This document shows, piece after piece, positions 49,267 through 57,514 of a stretch of 64,000 bases of DNA (the stretch's first letter is position 1; every line of letters starts with the position of its first letter). The position numbers were made by a program, and so were the translations under genes. The DNA comes from J095 sp964517605 (GTDB lineage Bacteria > Chloroflexota > Anaerolineae > 4572-78 > J111), in the NCBI GenBank assembly GCA_964517605.1, contig CAZFCE010000005.1:1-64000 (forward strand). Reading direction: 5' to 3'. Under the pieces are notes generated by a model. The model did no database searches, had not been told where the DNA came from, and was given only the letters and a program-made list of their open reading frames with translations.

Positions 49267-52260
49267 TTATTTTGTTACCCGCACCATAATTTTGTCCTGA
49301 ATGTTTTCAATCCGCACCGGCTGGTTTTGGCCGTTCACCGGCATGGGTTGGCCGGTGGCCTGATCTACCAGCGCCACTTCCAGATTGAACGCGCCGGACA
49401 GCGCGCCCGTGGCAAACTTGTGGGGAGTGTCTATAATTTCGCCCGCTTTCCACACGGTTTTGGCCCCGTCTTTGCCCAGCGGCTCGCGCCATTCCTTGAG
49501 CGCCTCGCCGGATTGCGCCTGGCGCAGGGTGAGCACAATATCAAAATTGCCGGTAAAATCGGCCTGACTCTGCCAGTAAAAAATGGGCGCAAAGGTGGCG
49601 GTGGTGGCCCGGTCGGTATCAAAATATAAATTGTAGCCCAACAGGGTTAATTTGTCACCAAACGTGGCATCGAGGCTGCCCTGCATGGGCGGGCGTTTGG
49701 TGTTGAGTGGCCGCGCCCACACCTCAACCGGGCCGAGTTCTACCCGGTTTTGCTCCGCGCCGGACGGCGTTAGCAGCGCCAGTTCCAGAGTGTAACGGCC
49801 CACGGGCACATCGGGCGGCGTTTGCAGCGCCCACACATCCTTTACAATTTGGCCGGACGGCCATTTTTCAAATGGATACTGGCCGTAGTTGGGCGCACCC
49901 TGCCAGCTTGCCGCCGTTTGATTGGCCGCATCGCGCAGCCGCAGGTTGATGGTGTAAGCGGGGGCCGGGGCGTTGGCCTGCCAAAACAGCGATAACCACA
50001 CCGGCGACTGGCTGTTGATAACCGGCTGAGGCAGCGAATAGCCCAGCAGCGTCACCTCCGGCGTTAGCGACCGGTTAAGCCGGACGGTGGGCGAAACCGG
50101 AGCGGCGGCGGCAACGGCAGCGCCGGGAGCCACGGTTAGCCGGCTGGCCGTGGCGGGCAGGGGAAAGTCATCAATTATGGCGGCGTCGTTGGGCCGGGTA
50201 ACGCCAATACGCAAAAAATATTGGCCGGGCGGCGTTTCGGGCGGAACGGTGAACGAGGCCGCGCCGCCCACCACGGCGGTTTGATCCGGTGGAATGGCGG
50301 CGTATTCGGGCCGGGGCGTGATGGGGCCGCGACCCCATTCGTAGCCGGTTTGGTCAACCCAGCGCAAAACCAGGTTGTTAACCCCGGCTCCATCGTTAAT
50401 CCACCATGCCGTGGCGTTTACGCTTTGCCCCGGCGTAACCGTCACCGCGCCGGAGCCATCAACCTGCGGCGAGAGCGTGTAGCCCAGCAATTGCCCCAAC
50501 CCGTCCAGGTTGTTGAACGCGCCGGCAAAGTGATCAATTTTGGGCATTTTGTACACCCACGCGTAGGTTGCGCCCTGTAAATCAACCCGGTACAGCGGCG
50601 GTTGGTTTAAAAAGAAATCAATTACCGCCTGCGGATACCGTTTGCGCTGCAAATGCGAAATGTAGAGCGTGGCGTAATCGGCGGTGGCCCATTCGCCGGT
50701 GGCGTAGGTGGCAAAGCGCAACGTTTGGCCGTGGTAAATATTACTGCACCAGGGCTGCGAGCCGCCGCACACCATTGAGCTTTGTTCGGCGTTGGGCTGG
50801 GCGTTTAAAAAATTCATGGCCAGATCAATGCCTTCGCCCGCGCCAATGGGCAGGGCGTCCATGGCGGCGGCCCCGCCGCCCACCAGCGGATTCCAGTAGG
50901 TGAAATAGTAGGGGTGCGCCGGAATGGTAAAGCTCAGTTGCGCCGCCAGTACCACCGCGATGCCCACCGCCATGAGCCACTTTTGGGCGCTGCGTCGCCG
51001 GTTTGTCAGCCAGCCGATTATGGCAGCCAGCCCGATGGCGGTGAGGATGCTCAATGGCTGGAACATAATCAGCATAAACCGGTCAACCTTGCTGATAATA
51101 AAGGTGAGTTCCAGCGTGATTAACAGCGCCAGCGCCAACAGCAGCAGCGACCCCACCGCCGGCCACGGCGCTCGCCACAGGAGCGTTTCCGGGGCGGGGG
51201 CATTTTGCCCGGAGCGCCGCGCCAGCAGGTTAACGGCCACCAGCAGCGCCGCCACCACTCCCAGCCACATCAGCGGCGTGGTGCGAAAAGCCAGCGCCAC
51301 CGGATAAAAAAACGGCCCCGGATCGCCGCCGTCAATGATTTTGCCCCAAAAGAAAACCTTGTCGCCCCACACGCTGCGGTCGGCGGCCTGCGACAAGCCG
51401 GCCCCAAACAAAAAGTTGAGGGCGTTCAGCGGTTGCGTCCACATAGCGGGCCAAATGAGCCAAAAAGCGGCAATTGCGCCGGTGGCCCATAACAGGCCGT
51501 TAATGAGGGTCAACTTTAATTTTTTAAGCCAGATTTGGCCGGCTCCGGCGGGCGTGAAAAACAGCAAATCCAGCAGCAACAGCAGCCAGATAAAGGGCAC
51601 CAGCAGCCCCGCCGAGGTTTTACTGGAAACCGCCAGCCCGGCCATGATGCCGGAAATTGCCAGCCAGCGCCGCCGCCGGTAGCTCAAATACATAAAATGG
51701 CTCAGCACGCTGAGGCAGACAAAACCCGCCGACACCATTTCTAGGCGCAGCGCCCGCGCTTCGGACAGGCTGAACGGATCCAGCCCCAAAATAATGGCCG
51801 CCAGCACGGCTGGGGTGGAGCCAAACAGCCGGCGCACCAGCCAGACCATCGCCAGAATTTGCAGGCTCAAAAACAGGCCGGCGGCCAGCCGGCGCTCGGC
51901 CAGCAGGTCAATGGTGTGAAAATCCTTAAGTTGCTCCGCCGGAATCTGGGCGGTTTGGAACAGCCCCGGAACCGCGGATTTAAAGGTTAAAAAAGCGGTT
52001 TGCACCCAGTACAGGGGAATACCGGGGTAATCGCTGGTGATGAGCGTGCCGGACAGGTCGCCGCGCCAGATGGCCTGGGTAAACTGGTCGGACCAATTCC
52101 AGATGGTCAATTCGTCGCGGGCGTAAAACAGGTTCAAATCCAGCACGCGCGGGGTGACAATCACCGCAATAAAAAATAACCACAGCAGCCACGAGGCCAC
52201 TCTGGATGGGTTGAACCAACTATGGGGGATAGAAACAGCGCCAAACTTTTCTGAAACCAT
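49267..52260 (-). CDS. GT39/PMT-type glycosyltransferase with three C-terminal beta modules
   Basis: 997 residues, the largest of the group. First loop YARDELTIWNWSDQF carries the Asp-Glu motif; TSDYPGIPLYWVQTA follows. KVDRFMLIMFQPLSILTAIG and HPYYFTYWNPLVGGG, then GAGEGIDLAMNFLN, mark the end of the core. Modules 1 and 2 lie at about 590-860 (LLGYTLSP, LLGYSLPQ ... LSLFWQANAP ... FEKWPSGQIVKD), module 3 at 861-997 (LTLLGYNLYF, IFYWQSQAD). Very similar in layout to the protein at 43649, so likely paralogues. A terminator lies just upstream, so this gene may start a new transcript running to 28055; no clear promoter was identified in the 101-base gap. Confidence 0.87.
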   Translation of the reverse strand: MVSEKFGAVSIPHSWFNPSRVASWLLWLFFIAVIVTPRVLDLNLFYARDELTIWNWSDQFTQAIWRGDLSGTLITSDYPGIPLYWVQTAFLTFKSAVPGLFQTAQIPAEQLKDFHTIDLLAERRLAAGLFLSLQILAMVWLVRRLFGSTPAVLAAIILGLDPFSLSEARALRLEMVSAGFVCLSVLSHFMYLSYRRRRWLAISGIMAGLAVSSKTSAGLLVPFIWLLLLLDLLFFTPAGAGQIWLKKLKLTLINGLLWATGAIAAFWLIWPAMWTQPLNALNFLFGAGLSQAADRSVWGDKVFFWGKIIDGGDPGPFFYPVALAFRTTPLMWLGVVAALLVAVNLLARRSGQNAPAPETLLWRAPWPAVGSLLLLALALLITLELTFIISKVDRFMLIMFQPLSILTAIGLAAIIGWLTNRRRSAQKWLMAVGIAVVLAAQLSFTIPAHPYYFTYWNPLVGGGAAAMDALPIGAGEGIDLAMNFLNAQPNAEQSSMVCGGSQPWCSNIYHGQTLRFATYATGEWATADYATLYISHLQRKRYPQAVIDFFLNQPPLYRVDLQGATYAWVYKMPKIDHFAGAFNNLDGLGQLLGYTLSPQVDGSGAVTVTPGQSVNATAWWINDGAGVNNLVLRWVDQTGYEWGRGPITPRPEYAAIPPDQTAVVGGAASFTVPPETPPGQYFLRIGVTRPNDAAIIDDFPLPATASRLTVAPGAAVAAAAPVSPTVRLNRSLTPEVTLLGYSLPQPVINSQSPVWLSLFWQANAPAPAYTINLRLRDAANQTAASWQGAPNYGQYPFEKWPSGQIVKDVWALQTPPDVPVGRYTLELALLTPSGAEQNRVELGPVEVWARPLNTKRPPMQGSLDATFGDKLTLLGYNLYFDTDRATTATFAPIFYWQSQADFTGNFDIVLTLRQAQSGEALKEWREPLGKDGAKTVWKAGEIIDTPHKFATGALSGAFNLEVALVDQATGQPMPVNGQNQPVRIENIQDKIMVRVTK

Positions 52261-52262
52261 CT

Positions 52263-52295
52263 AACAAAAATTAAGCTGGACGGGTTATCCAGCTT
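52263..52295 (-). terminator. Rho-independent terminator downstream of the gene at 52362
   Basis: On the minus strand AAGCTGGA and TCCAGCTT form a perfect 8-bp stem (52273-52280 with 52288-52295) with a 7-base loop, followed by AATTTTTG. It separates two groups of GT39 genes within the cluster. Confidence 0.8.
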
Positions 52296-52361
52296 TGGGC
52301 GGTAAAATAGGATGCACAATTAATGGCATATCTTATCACAAAGCAATCCAGCCGCAAATTG

Positions 52362-54566
52362 TTACGGTTTACTGCCGATAGACAATCGCGTGAGCAACAG
52401 CGTATTCTGGCCGGAGGCATCGGGGTTGAGGGGCAGCCGGGCCATAGTTTGCGGGTTGTACAGGCCAAGGTACAACTCGTACTGGCCCGGCGGCAAATCG
52501 GGCGGCAGGGGCAGGGCTTGTTTGTCTACCAGCGGTTGGCCGATTTGCCAGTTTCGGGTGGGGTAGCTGCCGCCAAACGGCTCGTAATCGAGTTGGACGG
52601 CGTTGGTTCCGGCCTGGTTGCGCAGGTGCAAAAAGACCTTGTAATTCTCCTGCATTGCGCCGGTAGCCTGCCAGAGCAGAGCCAGGTTAACCGTTGCGCC
52701 CGGCAAAGGAGCGGCGGGTGTTAAATTAAATCCCTGAAATTTAATGACATCCCCAAAGTTGGCCGCAACGGGGTGGTCAATTAAGTTGGGTGTAAAGGCT
52801 TGCACCAGCGCGGCGGTGCGGGCCAGTTTGGCAGCGGTATCGCGGTGTTGGGGCGGATGCTGGTTAGCGGCGGCCAGCGCGGCGTGAGCCGGCTCCGGTT
52901 GGCCGGCAGCCATTGCCAGCGGCGCGACCATTAAATCATAGATAAAGCGTTGAGTGTCTGTTGCCGGCACGGTTGAGCGAAGCCAGCCCAACGCCTGGTT
53001 GAGATTTTTAATATACGTGGGGTTTTGGTCGGCCAGGTAAACAAAACTGCGCCCAAATTGGTGGTATTCGGCTTTAACATCTGGCGAGTGGTTTAACTCC
53101 ACCGTTTCCGGCACATCCCACACCACCAGCCACACCCGCCCAAACCGGTTATACACCCCGGACACAACGGCTTGCGGCAATTTGTTGTAAATCAAATCGT
53201 GGCTAATGTACACCGCCGAGGCCGCCTGCACTCCGGCGGCGCGGCGATAGTTGAGCGTGCGGGTGCAGGTGTCTTCGGGGTCAATATCAATATCGCGCCA
53301 GGGTTGCCGGTATTGCTGGCAGATAATCAAATCAGTTTTGGTGAAATTTTGCTGGAGAAAGTTGCCAATAGCCTGCCAGTCGGCGGTGATAAATTTTCGC
53401 TGGTACTCGTTAAAAGCCAGGTACCACAACCCAACAAGCAGCGCCAGCACCGATACGGTTGCCGCCAGCGACCAGCGCCATTTTTTTAGCCGGCCCAGGT
53501 TAAATAACTGAGCAAGGCCAAATCCGGCCAAAATCAGGAGCGGCGCTAACGTAAAGCCCACATAATTGGGCCTGGCCCACAAACCCGGAAAAATTTTGGC
53601 CCCAAGCCAGAGTTCGGCAAAGGGGATTAACGCCCAGCCCAGCAGCAGCCAAAGTTTTAGCCGGTGGTTGCGGCCCAGAGCCAGCGCCGTGGCGATTAAG
53701 CCCAGCAGCACCATCGCGCCGTGGCCGGTTGGGCTGCCTTTTTCCCAAAAGCCGTTGTAAAGCCACAAATTGTACCAAACCGATGCCGTGACCGAGGGCC
53801 GCACCACCAAAATCACCTTCTGCGAGATGTCATCGCCGGCGGTGGGTGCGGGCGGTTGCCATAATTTTAACCAGATGGGCGCGTACAGCATCGCCATTAC
53901 CAGCCCGGTTATGGCCAGGCTAACCATAATTTTTTTAAGATCGGGGCGTGACTCGTCCTGTTGGCGGTATTTGACCAGCCAGGTTAGCGCCAGCAAAACA
54001 GCCAGGTTGATAAAGGCCAAACTGGTGAACAGGTGGGCATACATCATCGCCGGAGCGGCCAGCCCCAACGCCAGCCAGTAACGCCACTTGTTTGATTGAA
54101 GGGCCAGCAGCGCCAGCAAATACACCAAAATCGACACCGCGATAACGTAGCCGTAGCCCCGGTAATTTTGGGCAAAGAAAATGGCGTAGGGCGAAACGGC
54201 CAGCAAAAACGCGCTCAAAATCCCCGCGCTCCGGCCAAATAATCCCCGCGCCAGCCGGTAAATGGCGGCAATGCCCAGCATGCTCACCGCCAGCGCCGGC
54301 CAGCGCAACGCAAATAATTTATCGCCGAGGGTTAAAATGGCCACCCGGCCAAAAATATAGGCCAACGCCTGGCTGTTCAGCACCAGCTTGCCCACTGTAA
54401 TAGTTTGAAACGATTCCGAAACGTAGCGCCCGTAATCAATGCTTTCGTCGTTGTCAAAGGCGACATCGCCCAGGCCGTAGGCGCGCAGGGCAAACCCCAG
54501 CAGCAAAACAAGCAGCAGCCACAGGTACCGGTTACGCCACCAAATGTTGGTTGCGGTTGAGGTCAT
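52362..54566 (-). CDS. GT39/PMT-type glycosyltransferase with one beta module
   Basis: 734 residues from ATG at 54566, which overlaps the upstream stop as ATGA and has AGAGG 4 bases ahead; the longer open frame upstream is only read-through into the neighbour. First loop FDNDESIDYGRYVSES has the Asp-Glu motif. The subgroup differs from most neighbours: it lacks the PYYxxYxNPLxGG signature and is closest to the gene at 40957. About 11 helices reach residue 420; a soluble part with a small helical region follows (AAGQPEPAHAALAAANQHPP), and one typical module ends the protein (594-734: KFQGFNLTP, LALLWQATG, PTRNWQIGQPLVDK, PPGQYELYLGLYNP). It is the last gene before a terminator. Confidence 0.85.
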   Translation of the reverse strand: MTSTATNIWWRNRYLWLLLVLLLGFALRAYGLGDVAFDNDESIDYGRYVSESFQTITVGKLVLNSQALAYIFGRVAILTLGDKLFALRWPALAVSMLGIAAIYRLARGLFGRSAGILSAFLLAVSPYAIFFAQNYRGYGYVIAVSILVYLLALLALQSNKWRYWLALGLAAPAMMYAHLFTSLAFINLAVLLALTWLVKYRQQDESRPDLKKIMVSLAITGLVMAMLYAPIWLKLWQPPAPTAGDDISQKVILVVRPSVTASVWYNLWLYNGFWEKGSPTGHGAMVLLGLIATALALGRNHRLKLWLLLGWALIPFAELWLGAKIFPGLWARPNYVGFTLAPLLILAGFGLAQLFNLGRLKKWRWSLAATVSVLALLVGLWYLAFNEYQRKFITADWQAIGNFLQQNFTKTDLIICQQYRQPWRDIDIDPEDTCTRTLNYRRAAGVQAASAVYISHDLIYNKLPQAVVSGVYNRFGRVWLVVWDVPETVELNHSPDVKAEYHQFGRSFVYLADQNPTYIKNLNQALGWLRSTVPATDTQRFIYDLMVAPLAMAAGQPEPAHAALAAANQHPPQHRDTAAKLARTAALVQAFTPNLIDHPVAANFGDVIKFQGFNLTPAAPLPGATVNLALLWQATGAMQENYKVFLHLRNQAGTNAVQLDYEPFGGSYPTRNWQIGQPLVDKQALPLPPDLPPGQYELYLGLYNPQTMARLPLNPDASGQNTLLLTRLSIGSKP

Positions 54567-57514
54567 TGGACCTCTTTCAAAATTTCCAGCCGGCCCAATG
54601 GCAGGTTGTCGCCGCCCTGCGCCAGCGGCAACCGCGCTCCATCGGCAGTGCGATACAACCCCACCACCAGTTGATACGCGCCCGGCGGCAAATTGGGTGG
54701 CAGGGCCAGCGGGTGGCCATCTTCTATGATTACGCCCGGCAACCACCACGGCGTGGGGTACGCGCCCAGCCGGGGAACGGCATCGTTTTGAGCTACAAGC
54801 TGCCCCGCCGCATTAACCAGATGCACAAACACCTGATAATCGTCGGTTATTGGCTGGCCGGTTTGCCAGAATAAATTTACGGTTAGCTGGCTGCCGGGCC
54901 GGGGTTGGGCCGGAGTAGTGGCGTAACCGGCCAAGCTGATGCCGTTTTGCCAGCGCGCCTCCGCCGGCGGAGGCGTGAGATTTGCGGGCGCGGGCCACGT
55001 TTGGGGCGCGATGGTGAAGCGGCCAATCACTTTATCCAGCGGTTGGCCGGCGCGGGTAGCTGGCGGCAGCGCCACTTCGGCGTCGTTGGCCAGGCTAACT
55101 TCGATGCGCCCGGCCAGCGGGCTTTTAAGTTGGGGCGGCAGGGTAAACCGGTGCGTGGTGGTTTTGAGTTGGCCGGGAAACCAGCGTTGGCCGGCGGGCG
55201 CTTGCGGGTTAAATTTAGCCAGCAGCGCGTCGGCGCGGCCCAGCGAAATGCTGTGGCTGTCGGCCAGTTGCACCGTTAAATTAGCCGATTGCGTTAGCTC
55301 TTTAACCGCCTGCCAGTACAGTGTTAATTTTAGCGCATCGCCGGGGCGGGGTTGGGGCGGCTCAAGTTGATAGGCCGCCAGCCGGAGTTCGCCATCATAC
55401 ACCCGATCCAGCCGGATGGCGTTGGGTGGCGTGTTGTCCTGGGCCAAACTGTCCAGCCGCTGCCCGGCGGGGGTGGTTTGTACCTGCCCGGCGGCGGTAA
55501 TGGTGGTGGCGTCCCAACTTTCGGGGAACAGAAAAGTTTCTGAGGGAGATGCCAGCCCAAATTCAACGGTGTAGGTGCCGGACGGCAGGGCCTCAATTTG
55601 GGGCCGGCACAGACTTTCTACATAGGCGTTGAGCGTCTGCGCCGGCGTTTCAAAGCCCGGCGCGGGCCGGCAATCGGCCCAAGCCGTGGCGGTGGTTGGC
55701 CCCGCCAGCCGCGCCCGGAGAGGCCGGTTTAAACCGAGGTTTTGCCACACCAGCCGCAGTTGAAAGCCGCCATCGGGCGTGGCTTCCCAACTGTAGCCCT
55801 GGAGCGCCGCCTGCGCCGGGATAAGGCTAACCTGCGGGTTGGCCGCCGTGGTAAAGGGGATGGGGTAAATCCACACGTAATCCAGATTGCCCAGCGTGAT
55901 AACCTTTTCCGGTGGTTTAGCCTGAAAATAATCCAAAAACTCCGGGCTGGGATCCAGCCGGCGCTGCACCTGCTGAATATACAGCACAATGTAATCGGCT
56001 TTGGTCCAGCGGCCATCGCCCCCCAGCGAAATGAGTTCGCCGGGAAAGCCGAGCATGTTGTGCGTAAAACGCGAGCTAACTACCAACTGTTTGGCATTGG
56101 GTTTGGCCGCCAGGTACGCCCCGGCCAAATCCATGCCCTCGCCCCAGCCAATGCGCATGGTTTGCGCGGCGGTTTGGCCGCCGCCAAACAGCGGGTTAAA
56201 GTACGAGTAATAATAGGGATGGTGCGGAGCCACCGTTAACCATTGCCCAATAACCACCGCCGCCAGCAAAATTGCGCCCGCCAGCCGGGGAGACAGCGTT
56301 TGGCTCCACCTGGCCTCAAGTTTGGGCTTGAGCCACTCCCACGCAAAGTTTAGCCCCACCGCCGCCAGAATATCCAGGCCCAAAAAAATGGGCATCAGGT
56401 AGCGATCCTGCTTGTGGCTGCCCTGTGTCATAACCAGGGCGTAGGCCAGCACAAAAATCAACAGGATGGCGCTGCCGGCGGCCACCGGCAATCCCGGCGG
56501 TAAAGCCGGGCGGTTGCGCCACCGCCACACCGCGGCGGCAATCAATCCCAGTAAAGCGAGCGGCGTGGTGCGCATTAAAAATACCAGCGGATAAAAAATA
56601 GCGCCGGGGTCAATATCCTCGTAGGTTTCGCCCATAAAAAACAGTTTTACGCCCTCGGCGCCCACCTTGCGGGTGGCGTAGTTGTACACCAGCGTCAGCG
56701 TATCCAGCGGAATAACCCACATGGCCGGCCACAGCGCCACCCAGGTAACGGCAGCGGCCAATGCCCAGCCCAGGCCCATCACCAGCAGTTGCCGGATTTT
56801 GGCCGCCGGCGGACGGTGGGTGTCATCCAGCCACACTATCAGCAGGCCGGCTAAAGCGATGGCCGGCAATATGGCCAACGCCTGAATTTTGGTGAGGAAG
56901 CTCAGCCCGCCAAAAATGCCCGACAGTAACACGTAGCGAAACTGCTTTTTTTGGTAGTAGAAAATTAAAAACAGCACGCACAGCGTCATCAACCCGGTGA
57001 TGAGCGCCTCGGCGCGGTTAACGCGGGAGTCGCTGAGGTAAAAGGGGTCCAGCGCAATCAGCACGCCGCTGATAATGGCGATTTGCTGGCCAAACAGTTT
57101 CCACACCGCGCCCACCACGGCCAGCGCCAGCAGCGTGTTGAGCAAAACAATGGGCAACCGCTGCTGGTACAAATAGGCAGGCCGATCCCATTCGTGGAAG
57201 AGTTTGGCCATGCCGGCGTCGCCAATCCAGCGGCCTTCCACCACCGAGCGGCGGGCCGCTTCTAAGAACACCCAGCCGCTTTCGGCCCACACCGGCACAA
57301 TGCCGGGGTAGCCATCGCCAATGCGCGTGGCGGCCAAATTACCGGCGTTGAGCGCCAGCACAAAACTTTCGGCCCAGTTCCAGCGGTCGGCTTCGTCTAC
57401 AATGCGGTACTGGTTGAGCGCGGTTAACCGGGGCCAGGCCATCAGCACCGCCAACCCGACGACAATCAACCCTAACTGCCAGTTTTTGAGCGGGGTGGGT
57501 AATTGAGCGTTCAT
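54563..57514 (-). CDS. GT39/PMT-type glycosyltransferase with three beta modules
   Basis: 983 residues. First loop RIVDEADRWNWAESF contains the Asp-Glu motif; GDGYPGIVPVWAESG follows. KQDRYLMPIFLGLDILAAVG, HPYYYSYFNPLFGGG and GWGEGMDLAGAYLA close the core. Modules: the first (about 580-690) is the two-Cys subtype (WADCRPAPGFET, YVESLC) also seen at 38477; the second has LRLAAYQLEP and LTLYWQAVKE; the third is typical (ISLAGYATTP, VNLFWQTGQP, PTPWWLPGVIIEDGH, PPGAYQLVVGLYR). The start overlaps the upstream stop as ATGA and its own stop overlaps the next start in the same way, so three genes here are translationally coupled. Confidence 0.87.
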   Translation of the reverse strand: MNAQLPTPLKNWQLGLIVVGLAVLMAWPRLTALNQYRIVDEADRWNWAESFVLALNAGNLAATRIGDGYPGIVPVWAESGWVFLEAARRSVVEGRWIGDAGMAKLFHEWDRPAYLYQQRLPIVLLNTLLALAVVGAVWKLFGQQIAIISGVLIALDPFYLSDSRVNRAEALITGLMTLCVLFLIFYYQKKQFRYVLLSGIFGGLSFLTKIQALAILPAIALAGLLIVWLDDTHRPPAAKIRQLLVMGLGWALAAAVTWVALWPAMWVIPLDTLTLVYNYATRKVGAEGVKLFFMGETYEDIDPGAIFYPLVFLMRTTPLALLGLIAAAVWRWRNRPALPPGLPVAAGSAILLIFVLAYALVMTQGSHKQDRYLMPIFLGLDILAAVGLNFAWEWLKPKLEARWSQTLSPRLAGAILLAAVVIGQWLTVAPHHPYYYSYFNPLFGGGQTAAQTMRIGWGEGMDLAGAYLAAKPNAKQLVVSSRFTHNMLGFPGELISLGGDGRWTKADYIVLYIQQVQRRLDPSPEFLDYFQAKPPEKVITLGNLDYVWIYPIPFTTAANPQVSLIPAQAALQGYSWEATPDGGFQLRLVWQNLGLNRPLRARLAGPTTATAWADCRPAPGFETPAQTLNAYVESLCRPQIEALPSGTYTVEFGLASPSETFLFPESWDATTITAAGQVQTTPAGQRLDSLAQDNTPPNAIRLDRVYDGELRLAAYQLEPPQPRPGDALKLTLYWQAVKELTQSANLTVQLADSHSISLGRADALLAKFNPQAPAGQRWFPGQLKTTTHRFTLPPQLKSPLAGRIEVSLANDAEVALPPATRAGQPLDKVIGRFTIAPQTWPAPANLTPPPAEARWQNGISLAGYATTPAQPRPGSQLTVNLFWQTGQPITDDYQVFVHLVNAAGQLVAQNDAVPRLGAYPTPWWLPGVIIEDGHPLALPPNLPPGAYQLVVGLYRTADGARLPLAQGGDNLPLGRLEILKEVQ

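Noticed and set aside
54567..54749. Longer N-terminus for the GT39 gene ending at 52362
   Set aside because: The extension lies within the upstream gene and reads as low-complexity out-of-frame sequence; ATG at 54566 has a ribosome site and the usual ATGA overlap.
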